From Arcuatula senhousia (Eukaryota > Mollusca > Bivalvia > Mytilida > Mytilidae), in contig OZ020305.1 in assembly GCA_963971305.1 (NCBI GenBank), positions 14,293,001-14,357,000 on the forward strand: 64,000 nt of DNA, written 5' to 3'. Made by a program: the position numbers and the translations under genes. Positions 1 through 11,217 of the stretch are shown piece after piece. The notes under the pieces were generated by a model, which saw nothing but the letters and a program-made list of their open reading frames with translations, searched no databases and was not told the origin of the DNA. Each line of letters opens with the position of its first letter. Position 1 is the stretch's first letter.

Positions 1-1525
1 ACTTAAGTTTGCTTTGCTTGTTCGTGTGTGGTCGTTTTTGTTTGTTCTGGTGATACCTGATTTTTTGTATTACTCTCGTTTATGTTTACTGATTTAATCG
101 TTGCCTTTTCTAACTTCAAAGTGCTTCATTTTAGTCCCTTTCTAACACAAGTGCAAAGGATTATACTATATACCATATTGACAAAGCCACACTCCACAAT
201 TGCTTAAATACACAGTGCAAAATGACTAGACCACGAACAAAACATTCTTTACACATAATAAGGTAACAAATGATGATAATAACACATTTTTGTGTTACAT
301 ACTTCTGGTTTCGATTTCGGTATCGGATTCGATTTCGGCTTTCACTGAAAAAGTCTCAAACAAGGTTTCCGATACCACAATTTATTCTTTTCAAAATCTG
401 TTCATAAATATGGGTAGCTTATTGAAATAAAATTGTACACGTCGATTTTTGATTGTCAAAGGTAAATCACATCCTGAATTTTATGAACATTTTGTTTATA
501 AGGCTCTGAAATTCAAAAACAATCCTCAGACATGGTACTTCAGCATACAAAAATTATTAATGAAAGGATAACAGTTGGAAGTTGTAGTTTAATCTTTTAA
601 TTTGGTGTTTTTTTTGGGGTAGAAATATTGATAACTGAGAGTAACTTTAAATCGTTAAGTATTTGTCTTTCTAAGAATCATGCAGGGTTTATGATAATGG
701 TGATTTATGGTAAAAAATAACACATGGGTTTCTTTACATTTTCTAAATCAAGATATAGTGTTATTGTTGAAAATCAAGTCTGTTTTCCACAAAGGTCTTG
801 GTCATTGGAGAAATCAGTAATTTAAATTGCAATGAAATGCATAGCAAGAAAAGAGTTATCTCCCTTGTTTTTAATATTTTTAATGCAATCTAGGTAAATT
901 TTATCTCTCATGACCAACATCATAGAAACAAATGGCTGTTGTTTTTGTTAATAGGTGACCATTCTGTATTAGAAACCATGTTCAAAACCATGCGTTTTTT
1001 TTTACCATGAATAACCTTCTGCATGATTTTTAGAAAGACTGGTACTTAATCTATTGTTTTATTTTTTTTAGGCATTACAGCGATCAAATATATCGGTTTA
1101 ATGTGATGATATAAGACTAAATCATTAGTTGTTTGAAGTATTGTGTCGGATTTTAAATCGAAATGTTTATTTTTTTACATCAGTCGAAAAATGCTTCTTA
1201 ACTAGCTGTCAGTATCTGCTAGTGTTCTCAAAAGAGTTCCTCTACGTCGACTCGTTGTGTACGCATAGTGCTCTTGTCTCAGGTTATTGGACTTTTATCG
1301 ATTTGATTTTTTGAGTGTGATATTTTGTGCATTGTATAAGTTTATCGATAGGGGGGAGGTTAGGCCTTAAAAACTAGTTTAACCCTGAAACATTGTATTT
1401 GTTCCTGTCCTAAGCCAGGAATCATTGTCAAAGGTTTTCATTTTCTCTGTCATCTATCTGTTTATTGTTGTATGTCCAGAAATGGGTCTTTCGTTGATAA
1501 TTTAGGGATTGGTTGTAATTCTTAT
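1..1525. other. No gene seen; repeat-derived AT-rich DNA
   Basis: I see no supported coding region. The first 100 bases resemble a worn, minus-oriented copy of the AAGAAGCAGAGGTACC element found elsewhere in the window. At about 1340-1440 the string AGTTTAACCC...TGTCCTAAGCCAGGA resembles the retroelement tail region at 23850-23945, so a decayed retroelement 3' end is likely. Confidence 0.4.
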
Positions 1526-2440
1526 TATGTCCCCGACCACGAAGTGTCGTCGGGGACATATTGTTTTTACTCCGTTTCTTATTTTTCTTATTATTATACT
1601 TTTTTCTTTTTCTTCCGTCAACCTGATGCACGAACTTGTCCGGCTATCTCCTCGGAAATGGGTTAACCGAACGATATGAAACTTGGAGGGGTGATAGATC
1701 CCAAGGTCCTACAGTGTTTTTTGTGTTTTATAATTTCAAAATGGCCGCCATTTCCAAGATGGCCGCCAAAAACCGAAAAACTATTACCTTCATTTTCTCG
1801 GAAACCACTTGATGAAATTCAACGAAACTTGGTATACATGTTCAGAAACATAATTGGAAACTTTTTGGCCAAAAAATAAATTCATGAGTGGCGGCCATTT
1901 TGAAAAATGGCAAAAAAACGCCAAAAAGTGTAAACATTGTCCGATTTCAACGAAACTTGGTAAACAGGGTATATGGGTAATGGCGACTCACGGCGCATTG
2001 TCGGAATTTCCGTATTTGGTCGCCATTTTCAAGATGGCCGCCTAAAATGGCGAAAAATGTTAACATTGTCCGATTTCAACGAAACTTGGTATACAGGGTA
2101 TATGGGTTATGGCGACTCACGGTGCATTGTTGGAATTTCTGTAATGGCCGTCATTTTCAAGATGGCCGCCGAAAATAGCAAAAAATGTAAACATTGTCCG
2201 ATTTCAACGAAACTTGGTATACAGGGTATATGAGTGATGGCGACTCACGGCGCATTGTCGGAATTTCCGTATATGTCGCCATTTTCAAGATGGCCACCGA
2301 TAATGGCAAAAAATGATAACATTGTCCGATTTCAACGAAACTTGGTACACAGGGTATATGGGTTATGGCGACTCACGGCGAAATGTCGGAATTCTGTTGA
2401 AAAGAAGAGACATTAAGTGAGAACGGGAGGGGACATCCCA
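1526..2440 (+). mobile_element. Hairpin-ended element with internal tandem repeats
   Basis: The left end is a 12-bp stem hairpin (TATGTCCCCGAC at 1526-1537 pairing with GTCGGGGACATA at 1549-1560). The right side carries GGGGACAT at about 2433, next to CCCACGTTTCGGGAAACGT. Between them is a tandem array rich in CCATTTTCAAGATGGCCGCC. No transposase is present, so this is a non-autonomous element. The outer boundaries are approximate because no target-site duplication was identified. Confidence 0.5.
1941..2390 (+). repeat. 128-bp tandem repeat, about 3.5 copies
   Basis: The phrase CCGATTTCAACGAAACTTGG starts at 1941, 2070, 2198 and 2326, giving periods of 129, 128 and 128 bases. Each unit also contains TGGCGACTCACGG and AAGATGGCCGCC. 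The units differ by scattered substitutions. The array sits inside the hairpin-ended element and no coding function is evident. Confidence 0.85.
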
Positions 2441-3254
2441 CGTTTCGGGAAACGTAAATTTTAATTTATTGTATTTTTAGTCTTGGACCAATGCAAGACA
2501 ACAAGCAGCGACCTCTGGTCATGATGAAGACTACTGGTTGTTTTCCATTGTGGTTTTTAAATTCCTGTTTTTTTTGTGTGTGTCGGTTGTGTCGCATACA
2601 CTTATTCTCTTAATCGTCTATTGATTAACATTGTGATATGATGTACTGACAAAGTTCACCTTTGTTTTGAATTTGCGGACAAATATTCTCTATAGATTTA
2701 AAATAGTCTGCTTGGATTTTGATCTCGAAGAAGACACCCACCCAAGCAACACTTTATACAAAGCTCTATGACAAATGCATTTTTCATCGTCAACTTCCCC
2801 TTCTTGCGTAGCACAATCCCGTCTGCTCCAGCTGATTGTGTTAACGTTATTCCCATTTTTGTGCCGTGTATCTGCTTACATTTCCGGAGCACCTGATTTT
2901 ACTCTCACTACGACTTAATCAGTCTGTGCAGCTGATTGCTGTTCGGTTGTTTTTGTGCGTTTTTTGTGTTGTCTGTTCTTCGTGTTGTTCTCTTGTTGAT
3001 TGATTCTGTATTTGCCCTTTCATGTCCACTGATTTGATTTTTCATACAAAAATCTTTAGTTTCTTTTGTATGTTTTTTTATAGAAATTTGCGTACGTACG
3101 GTTATTAATAATGATAGTAACTCTATTGCCGAACCTGCATTAACAATCTTAAATGTTCAGAATGAGTTAACCTAAAAATAAATTAAAAACGGTGCTGACT
3201 CCTACTAGTATTTTAAAAGAGAAATGTGTGATTTGAACTACGTTTTATGTCACT
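2441..3254. other. No gene; remnants of dispersed repeats
   Basis: The stretch at 2480-2620 (ACAACAAGCAGCG...CCATTGTGGTTTT...GCATACACTTATT) recurs in similar form at 46190-46320, so it is a dispersed repeat. At about 2880-3040 there is a worn minus-oriented copy of the AAGAAGCAGAGGTACC element, recognisable from CCGGAGCACCTGA. A 64-codon open frame on the minus strand at 2698-2892 overlaps this material and is not supported as a gene. Confidence 0.4.
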
Positions 3255-3444
3255 GAGAATACATCAAAGCTTTAAATTATCCGTCTAAATTTCAAAATTG
3301 TCTAAACCCTAAGGTTCTTCCTACCCTAGACATAGGTTGAATATCTTAGTAATAATTTGGTTCCCCAGTTTCGTATTTTTGGTAATACTGTTCTATGCTC
3401 TTCATATTTATACAGTGTTTGGCATTTTAAATATTTTTGGTAGA

Positions 3445-3488
3445 GCGCCTCTGATGAGTCTTGAATAGACGAAACGCGCGTCAGGCGT
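3445..3488 (+). ncRNA. Type I hammerhead ribozyme, unit 1
   Basis: All elements of the fold are readable. Stem I is GCGCCT (3445-3450) with AGGCGT (3483-3488). The first core strand is CTGATGA (3451-3457). Stem II is GTCT with AGAC around the loop TGAAT. The second core strand is GAAA (3471-3474). Stem III is minimal (CG and AT pairs closing loop GCGC), and the cleavage triplet GTC ends at 3482. Very short stem III is typical of animal type I hammerheads, which often act as dimers. Self-cleavage is predicted, not shown. Confidence 0.88.
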
Positions 3489-3802
3489 AGCAAAATTTAT
3501 TGTCTGGAACTTTGTTGTCATTTGTATTTCGAACACACGTGAAGGTTAGCGCTGCTGGTGGAGTTTAAATTCCCCGAGGTTAGCCCGCTCCGGCACCAAC
3601 ACTTTTGAGTTGGAGAATACATCAAAGCTTTAAATTATCCGTCTAAATTTCAAAATTGTCTAAACCCTAAGGTTCTTCCTACCCCAGACATAGGTTGAAT
3701 ATCTTAGTAATAATTTGGTTCCCCAGTTTCGTATTTTTGGTAATACTGTTCTATGCTCTTCATATTTATACAGTGTTTGGCATTTTAAATATTTTTGGTA
3801 GA

Positions 3803-3846
3803 GCGCCTCTGATGAGTCTTGAATAGACGAAACGCGCGTCAGGCGT
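3803..3846 (+). ncRNA. Type I hammerhead ribozyme, unit 2
   Basis: This is identical in core and stems to the motif in unit 1. CTGATGA starts at 3809, GAAA follows the GTCT/AGAC stem, and the GTC cleavage triplet precedes AGGCGT. Tandem placement would let a long transcript be cut into 358-nt monomers. Confidence 0.88.
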
Positions 3847-4160
3847 AGCAAAATTTATTGTCTGGAACTTTGTTGTCATTTGTATTTCGAACACACGTGA
3901 AGGTAAGCGCTGCTGGTGGAGTTAAAATTCCCCGAGGTTAGCCCGCTCCGGCACCAACACTTTTGAGTTGGAGAATACATCAAAGCTTTAAATTATCCGT
4001 CTAAATTTCAAAATTGTCTAAACCCTAAGGTTCTTCCTACCCCAGACATAGGTTGAATATCTTAGTAATAATTTGGTTCCCCAGTTTCGTATTTTTGGTA
4101 ATACTGTTCTATGCTCTTCATATTTATACAGTGTTTGGCATTTTAAATATTTTTGGTAGA

Positions 4161-4204
4161 GCGCCTCTGATGAGTCTTGAATAGACGAAACGCGCGTCAG
4201 GCGT
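4161..4204 (+). ncRNA. Type I hammerhead ribozyme, unit 3
   Basis: CTGATGA starts at 4167, with intact stems I and II, GAAA and the GTC cleavage triplet, as in units 1 and 2. Confidence 0.88.
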
Positions 4205-4518
4205 AGCAAAATTTATTGTCTGGAACTTTGTTGTCATTTGTATTTCGAACACACGTGAAGGTTAGCGCTGCTGGTGGAGTTTAAATTCCCCGAGGTTAGC
4301 CCGCTCCGGCACCAACACTTTTGAGTTGGAGAATACATCAAAGCTTTAAATTATCCGTCTAAATTTCAAAATTGTCTAAACCCTAAGGTTCTTCCTACCC
4401 CAGACATAGGTTGAATATCTTAGTAATAATTTGGTTCCCCAGTTTCGTATTTTTGGTAATACTGTTCTATGCTCTTCATATTTATACAGTGTTTGGCATT
4501 TTAAATATTTTTGGTAGA

Positions 4519-4562
4519 GCGCCTCTGATGAGTCTTGAATAGACGAAACGCGCGTCAGGCGT
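4519..4562 (+). ncRNA. Type I hammerhead ribozyme, unit 4
   Basis: CTGATGA starts at 4525 and all core positions are kept, although the repeat unit is truncated about 40 bases downstream. A transcript through all four motifs would release three full 358-nt monomers. Confidence 0.87.
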
Positions 4563-4603
4563 AGCAAAATTTATTGTCTGGAACTTTGTTGTCATTTGTA
4601 TTT

Positions 4604-5117
4604 TGACTGTTAATAACACAAAACAATGACAAAAAAAGTTTATGTCACTGCGGACAATTAGTAACACAAAACAATAACAAATAAGTTCTGAGATAAAATA
4701 CGAGGTGGTCTTCTCTGCACAAAAGTTTAAAACTAATTTAAAGAAACAGTCATATCGTGCAAAAGATAATCGATTTTTTTTTCTAGCAGCGACACACTTT
4801 GAAATAATTCATGTTGTATAAAATCATGTTAAGCGTTCTTTCTATTTCAATTAAAATACTGATGAAATGCTTCTCCTTGACAAATGCAGACAGACTAACT
4901 GTATAAAAAAATTACGGATTATAAAAATGGAGTAGACCAGTTCCCATGACAGTTCTAGTTTATGCAAACACTATTTTTAGACTGAATTTTAGGAGTAATA
5001 TTTCTGGTTTTGACTTAGCGTAGTTGTTATAGCAAACTTTAACAAAGACAAGTAATTTCAAATCATCAAATAAGTAATTTACGTATTTCTTTTTAACAAA
5101 TAGAAAGAAACAATAGA
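4604..5117. other. No feature recognised
   Basis: AT-rich unique-looking DNA. Two short related phrases (TAACACAAAACAATGACAA at 4614 and TAACACAAAACAATAACAA at 4662) make a small local duplication right after the ribozyme array. Nothing else is supported. Confidence 0.4.
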
Positions 5118-5287
5118 GTTCACACTTGTTACGACTTGAGTCCGCGTTGATAATTACTTTTCAGTCGTTAATGCATTTTTGTCTTTTATTGTGTTTTCCC
5201 GTCTTGTTCCCGTTGGTGTCGCCTGGTTTTGTCTCTCACCTTTTGAACTTTTGACATTCGGATGCCCTATTAGTACCTTTACTTCTT
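5118..5287 (-). mobile_element. Half copy of AAGAAGCAGAGGTACC element
   Basis: Read on the minus strand, this matches the left half of the full element at 6961-7538, with AAGAAG at the 5287 end, a GACATTCGGAT phrase in inverted form, and a run matching the GACAAAACCAG...AACGGGAC part. It is diverged. The apparent open frames through it are by-products of the repeat. Confidence 0.6.
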
Positions 5288-6713
5288 CTATTATAATAAG
5301 ACAACTGCAAAAACATACCTTAAATATACTTATTATAAGAAATTCAAATATACATTTTTCCTGAAATTTTACCCCTTTGTTTTTGTTTCTTTGTTGATAT
5401 TTTAACATCAGTATTCCCAGCTGTTTTGAAAGGTAAAAGCAGTTGTCATTACACACCTTACAATCCAACACTTTTTAATACATGATATAACTTAAATAGG
5501 ATATCAGAATTTGTATCACATGCTGTCGAAAACAGCCCTCAGATTAATATACTTGTCTTTGTGCAATACGGTAAATATTTACATACAATTTAAGAACGCC
5601 AGTACATTCGTCTACAAGTAGTACTTAAGGATAAACAGCACCGAAGAGATTATACTCATATTTCGCTATCTACTCATATATACTCTCACTATATACTCAT
5701 ATATATACAACACGCCATAAGTAAAGCAACACCTGTACTCCCATTAGTACAGCGTCCATATTTCTAATTACTATATCCTGAAACTTGGCTGTTATTTTCT
5801 TCCACACATTTACAATATTTTCTGATTCTATTCAATCATCGTACAATTTTTGGCTTTTGTAGAATATTCAATATTGGCAAACAAATCAAGCAACCCACAA
5901 AGTGTTGTTTCAGTAACAACTTTTGGGTTGCGTAAATTTAGAGTTTTGATGCTTAAACATATGTTTTTGCTCTTTCGTAACAATTAGGATGAAACATATA
6001 ACATCAAACATTTTTGAATTGTTTGTTAAGATTTTATACCTAAAAATTGCAAAGGAAGTAAAGCTTATTATTGCATGGCTTTTGCATTGTTTAAAATACT
6101 GAGATTTGTTACATTTATTGATTTTAAAGGTGACATTTTGGTACTCAAAACAAATGATAATCATAAATCGGCTCCGAAAATCTCATAGTGGGAATTTTCA
6201 ATGGATATTTTTCCGTTTGATGATATTTTCGTTTAAAAGCATTATTGTGACCTTTTGACAGTTTGCTTCTAAATCTTACACGTTTGCAAAACTTTTGCTT
6301 TTTAGCGGTTTTCATACTTTATATGGTAAACACTGATTAAATCCCTTTGGTGACCACAGTGAATGGAACTTGAGCTTGAAACCAGTAATGTTTGTTGGTT
6401 TAGTGATAATTTGTCTTGTTTGCAAACATTATATGCATTGATAAATCGTAATAAGACTACAATTGCCATTGAAAGTTAAACTTTTTAAACGCTTTTTCAT
6501 CTTAGCTTTTAGACCCTCTTCTAAAAGTTGGATCATCATTACTTGCAAACATTTCTGATAACACATGTTTAGTCCTTTACACGATTAGAGTTTATTTCTT
6601 GAATCCATTACTCTTTTTACATCATTTTTTATTATGTCAATTTATCGAGGCATAAAATGATTATTGTTTTAAAAAGTTGGTGTTGCTTAACTTATGGCGA
6701 GGTGTATGTATAT
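5288..6713. other. No gene; includes a short TATACTCA microsatellite
   Basis: AT-rich DNA without a supported gene. At 5650-5715 there is a tract of TATACTCATATA units, the reverse complement of the GAGTATATAGTGAG tracts at 28140-28268 and 30081-30300. This suggests an earlier shared neighbourhood of the left and right sides of the giant inverted duplication. The minus-strand 84-codon frame at 5910-6164 has no recognisable feature and low-complexity composition. Confidence 0.4.
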
Positions 6714-6797
6714 ATGGACCCAGTCCTTACCTGCATAGTGGACCAGTAAAGCTGACCAAAAGTTCATTCTAGACAGCGTTTCTGGTCTGCTTTTAGT

Positions 6798-6960
6798 GGG
6801 CCGTGTTCTGCTTCAACTCACACTGATTTCCTGAGCAGAGCGTCACGTGTGACGCAAAAATTGCTCACACAGGGTTATGTTGTTCCTCGGTTGCTGTCTT
6901 CACTCAAAAAAATTTTATGACAGACATCATGCACTTATAGACAAATATGGGATTTCAATG
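6798..6960 (+). pseudogene. Reverse-transcriptase C-terminal remnant
   Basis: One frame reads ACSASTHTDFLSRASRVTQK followed by LLTQGYVVPRLLSSLKK, then a one-base shift gives KFYDRHHALIDKYGISM. This matches in style the C-terminal end of the retroelement reverse transcriptase whose core is at 23079-23720 (ARACTHFTDFFY...QGYKKIRL). It is a broken fragment of about 50 residues with no catalytic motif, interrupted downstream by the AAGAAGCAGAGGTACC element. Its absence from the equivalent site in the other copy of the surrounding element marks it as a later insertion. Confidence 0.65.
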
Positions 6961-7538
6961 AAAGAAGCAGAGGTACCAATGGGGTATCCGAATATCAAAA
7001 GTCCGAAAGGGCAGAGACAAAACCAGCAAACACCAACAAGAACGGGACAAAAACAGACAACATGTAAAACATGGAAACACAAAACAACTGAATATCAATC
7101 AACAACGCGAACTCTAGTCGAAACCAGAGTGAACTCAGGTGCTCCGGAAGAGTAAGCAGTTCCTGCTTGCTATAGCACACCCGTCGCGTTGCCAATAGTC
7201 CATTCAGCGTGTCAAATCTCTCAGATGAGTGCAGATGTTGGTTTGTCATAGTTTTGTTTTGTCTTCCTTTACCGGATTTGACACGTTGAATTGACTGTTG
7301 GCAAAGCGACGGGTGTGCTATAGCAAACAGGAACTGCTTACTCTTCTGGAGCACCTGAGTTCACTCTTGTATTGACTGAAGTTCGCATTGTTGATTGATA
7401 TTCATGCGCTTTGTGTTTCCATGTTTTATATGTTGTCTGTTTTTGTCCCGTTCTTGTTGGTGTTTACTGGTTTTGTCTCTGCCCTTTCGGACTTTTCACA
7501 TTCGGATACCCAATTGGTACTTCTGCTTCTTTCAAAGC
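6961..7538 (+). mobile_element. Full AAGAAGCAGAGGTACC foldback element
   Basis: Two inverted halves meet near 7247. The left half runs from AAAGAAGCAGAGGTACC through GGTGCTCCGGAAGAGTAAGC and GCTATAGCACACCCGTCG. The right half reads the same in reverse and ends GTACTTCTGCTTCTTT. The arms are about 240 bp and would fold into a long hairpin. Half-copies occur at 5118, 16444, 19857 and 28665, and worn pieces at about 2880, 11560 and 53860. It encodes nothing recognisable; the open frames on both strands are repeat artefacts. Confidence 0.75.
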
Positions 7539-8794
7539 TCACTTCTAAGCGGACCAGTTTATAGGTCCGCTTCGGCAGGGCAGGTCTGGTTCACTTTTGG
7601 TTAGAAACTACCAAATCAAGCCCCCTCTTACAGCAACCAAATTGAGGGCTTACAGACAATTTACCTTAACTTTAACCTCCTGAAGAGTATATATATCCTC
7701 TGGTTCCCTATCATACAAGGAGTCAGTGCTGAAAATATCACTTGAGTTTACAAGACTTTAGGGACAGAAACGTCATGTCGTTTGGGAGCAGGTTAATAAA
7801 AGAACATTTTCTGGAGAGGATATATAAGAAGTATAGGTCCTGGAACCCCCCACATTAAAGCAGCAATAATGTATCGAAACTCAATACATTTGATATGTCT
7901 GTGTTCCACCCATATACATGTAGTATTCACTAGTTATATGCAGTTTTTACACAAATTCTCATTTTTATGAAAAATATTGAAATTTGAAATAACTACATTC
8001 ATGGCATTGGAAATTTTTAGGACTATTATTACATACGTTCCAAACCTGATTTGTCGATTTAGTAGTTAGTAACCTTTTAGTGAACCAGAACTCTGGTCAG
8101 GTTCACTCAGGGCAGAGCTTCAGGTCCAATCTGGACAGCTAAAATTTAAAGCAGATCGGACCAATGGTCAGAAATAATTATTTATATTTATTTACAAGAG
8201 TATAAAATAAACAAAACAAAATCTACGATATGTTTAACATGTAAATGTAGAATTACCTAATACATGTAGTACCTTATTTATTGTACACAAATAAAGGACT
8301 ACAGCAAAGTTCAGAATTAATATAGATGACATACATGTGTACATGTACATTCAATTAAGTACCTGACATAGGTATTTTAGCTCATATTATATTTTAACAT
8401 GAACAATTTAATGTTTAATATGTTTCACGTAAACATTTTATATTTAAACAATAAACCGGACAAAAGTAATGAAATGAATATGCAAACTAAATTTTATTAA
8501 TGTGCAGACCAGTTCACTGTATAAAAGCTGTCCAGAGCGGATTTGTCCTCTGGTTAAATCAGGTCAGCTCTGGACAACTCTAGGTCTGACCAGCTGACCA
8601 GAACTGAGGACAAGTCATTTTAGGATGAAATATCTTATGGTTAGGTCCATTCTATTCCACTTTTAACAGCAGACCTGGCCAGGAAAATGGACAGCGGTCT
8701 GCTTTGACCTGACCAAATTTCACTCTTTGGACAGTAAAGCTGACATAGAGACTGCTTTTATTTCTCTTTTGTACAGGGTAGGACTGGACCCATC

Positions 8795-9589
8795 TGTACT
8801 ATCATTCGCTTTACTGTTCTATGCTCTTCATAATCACATAGTGTTTGGCATTTTCAATATTTTTGGTAGAGCATAAAACCAAATAAAATCCAAATAATCA
8901 GTAATATATGATATATCTAAGGACAAACTAAGTTGGAGGTAGTTAAACCTGAGGTTTAAGAATTTACATCAATTTAGATAATACATGTAGATATCAACAC
9001 AATGTACACATGAAAAATGAAGAACCTTAGTGAGCATGCTCACATACCCCACGCGTCCTCATAATGGACAGAGATTATCTATTTCGAGTTAGGAATAAAA
9101 AAAGTCAAAGTTGTTGCTTTCCAAGTCAGCTTGTTAAACAGGAAAAAAATGAGTGACAGACCTGAAAATGTATCCCACCATACGGGACTCTTACGTAAAG
9201 CTACGTACAAAATATCAAAAGCCGATGATTAATGGTTGCTGGGAAATCTGTGACGAAAATTTTCAACCCTGAAAATTAAGTGAAAGGTTCGTTTAACAGG
9301 AAGTTGTTGAAATGACAGACCTGAAAACGATTCCCTTCATATGGGACATATAAGCTACATACCAAATATCAAAAGCCTAGCATTAATAATAGCTGAGATA
9401 TCTGTTATAAAAATTTTGATCACGGACAGACCGACGGACTGACGGACGGACCAGTCAAAAAAATTATACCCTTTGCAACTTCGTTGCGTAGGGTAATATC
9501 ATGTACAGGTACAACATATCTAAGAATAATATAGAGCATACATCTGAAACACGGGGAATTGTTCTACCAATTCCATACGACAATAAAGA
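8795..9589. other. No gene; ribozyme-repeat stub and GGACGGACGG repeat
   Basis: 8812-8874 is a stub of the 358-bp ribozyme unit (CTGTTCTATGCTCTTCATA to GGTAGAGC), cut just before the hammerhead core. 8875-9000 duplicates 9785-9945 (AAAACCAAATAAAATCC...ACATCAATTTAGATAAT). 9040-9500 is a dispersed element ending in GACGGACTGACGGACGGACC and TTCGTTGCGTAGGGTAAT that is absent from the equivalent place in the right arm. Confidence 0.5.
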
Positions 9590-10769
9590 CAAAAAAAAAG
9601 TCCTGTAACAAATATTTTTAAAAGAATATAATATAGATGAACATGAGACCATAACACATATGTAACTTCCAACTGCAATTCTTTTTAAGCTGTATGGCTA
9701 TTTGGAAATTTTAATCCTCATATGCGGCACTAGAATCCAAACATATGAAATCCTCAATTCAAAACAAGAGTTGAAAATGCTTAAAACCAAATGAAATCCG
9801 AGTAATCAGTAATATCTGAAGAAAAAATACAATGGAGCGAGTTAAACCTAGTGTTTCAGAATTTACATCAATTTAGATAATAGTTTTCAACAAAATGTAC
9901 CCATGAGAAATAATTTGCTCATGCTCATGTACAAGTACACCATATCTAAGAAACACAGGGATGGAAAGAAAACTAAATCAAGCACCAATTAAGGACATTG
10001 ACCAACTGGAGTAAAATGAAAAACATGTTTTTTGAATTTTATTAAAAAAAATATATGTTTAACGAGTCATTTCCACTCCGACTTATGAAATCAACTTTAT
10101 TTCGATCACTTACGTAGAAAATAAACCTAGAAATAGGATCAAATTGCAATCATTGCACATAAGATAAGAACATACAAAATACACTGATAATAATAATAAT
10201 TACATCAGAAGGAAGAAAAAACGTTAAAAAAGTTCTTTTTCTATCAGCATCTTATTGTATTATGATATATTTTTTCCAGAGAAGTGGGAAAGAAATGGCG
10301 AGAAAGTATTAAGTTGACAAATTTTATTTTATATAATGATTTATATGGCTTTAACAAAATGCATAACAAAAGTATATGATAAATGTGCGTAAGGTTTTCA
10401 CTTTAAAATTCTAATATCGCCTTTATATGTTTAAATTTTCGAATAAGGACATAAATATTTACTAAAATCTAAGGTACTTTAGACCTTTAATCTTTATAAC
10501 TATATCGTTTATCTGTGTAAATATTTGATTAAAGGTAATGATTTTCGGAAAACTTACTACATGTATATATAAATTGAAACTGAAATTTGTTCTAGTTTAT
10601 ACGGAAAAAATTGTCACGTTTTCGTACACAAGTTTTGGCAATTGTTCAAAATTGATAAGATCATAATATATGAACATCTTTCCTACTTAAGTTAATATTA
10701 AATTGCAAGCTCTCTTCATTATACTAGTAAATTGTTTTTTTTTTCTAATAGTTCTAAATGGAAGTCATG

Positions 10770-11110
10770 CTGAGCATACCCCACTTGACCATATCAAAAA
10801 CAGGAAGTAGACGATCGGCTTACCTTGAAAAGGGGAGGCATGGTACAATTAACAATGCTTAAGCTGGATAGCAAATTAAAATTCAACCATTTCTATAGGA
10901 TTCTAGATGTCTATCACGGACATTTTTACAATTTTTTACCATGAAAACAGTCTCCGTCGACATGGGGAGGATAAACATTAACCAAATTTAAAATTGATCT
11001 CTTCTGAAGAAGTCAAGAAATCTGGTGCGAAAGTTTGTACCGGACGGACAGACAGACAGACCAGACCGACAGAAAAGATGATTGTGATATAGGCCCTCCC
11101 TCTCTTACGA
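10770..11110 (+). mobile_element. ACCCCAC-ended dispersed element
   Basis: Starts near GAGCATACCCCACTTGACC and ends near TTACGAGTGGGGATA, giving short inverted ends, with a GGACGGACAGACAGACAGACC tract before the right end. The equivalent right-arm copy is at about 26010-26370, so it predates the arm duplication. Similar elements lie at 9040-9500 and 56890-57115. The minus-strand frame at 10978-11181 lies within it and is not a gene. Confidence 0.5.
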
Positions 11111-11217
11111 GTGGGGATATTTGTTATTTTTGTCAAAGAGAATTTTTTAATAGACACAATTTTACTGATATTTGTGTTCATTTATAAGAATGTGTTTTAG
11201 TATAGTTAAGTAAATAT

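Larger units (their letters stand above)
3255..4603 (+). repeat. 358-bp tandem array carrying hammerhead ribozymes
   Basis: Unit starts (GAGAATACATCAAAG) fall at 3255, 3613, 3971 and 4329, exactly 358 bases apart. The fourth unit is cut at about 4603. The copies are nearly identical. Units 1 and 3 share GTTAGCGCTG and GAGTTTAAATT, while unit 2 has GTAAGCGCTG and GAGTTAAAATT. Each unit contains one complete type I hammerhead motif. Tandem repeats of a few hundred bases with one hammerhead per unit match the general description of animal retrozymes, which are non-coding retroelements propagated through small circular RNAs; that assignment is inferred. A related, more diverged array lies on the other strand at 31031-32038. 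Confidence 0.9.
6714..8794 (+). mobile_element. 2-kb terminal-inverted-repeat element, left copy
   Basis: The ends are inverted copies of each other: GGACCCAGTCCTTACCTG at 6716 and CAGGGTAGGACTGGACCC at about 8774. The interior is full of GACC/GGTC phrases (for example GCTGACCAGAACTGAGGAC). No transposase frame is visible. A paralogous copy in opposite orientation lies at 28269-30080. This left copy has an extra insert of about 0.7 kb (reverse-transcriptase remnant plus AAGAAGCAGAGGTACC element) that the right copy lacks; the right copy has its own insert at 28665-28985. Confidence 0.65.

Noticed and set aside
3660..4567. Three identical 63-codon minus-strand frames 358 bases apart
   Set aside because: They are the same stretch of the ribozyme tandem repeat read backwards; the frame is absent or broken in the more diverged array, so there is no coding constraint.
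3255..4603. CRISPR-like regular repeats
   Set aside because: The period is fully repeat with no unique spacers, and the organism is clearly eukaryotic.
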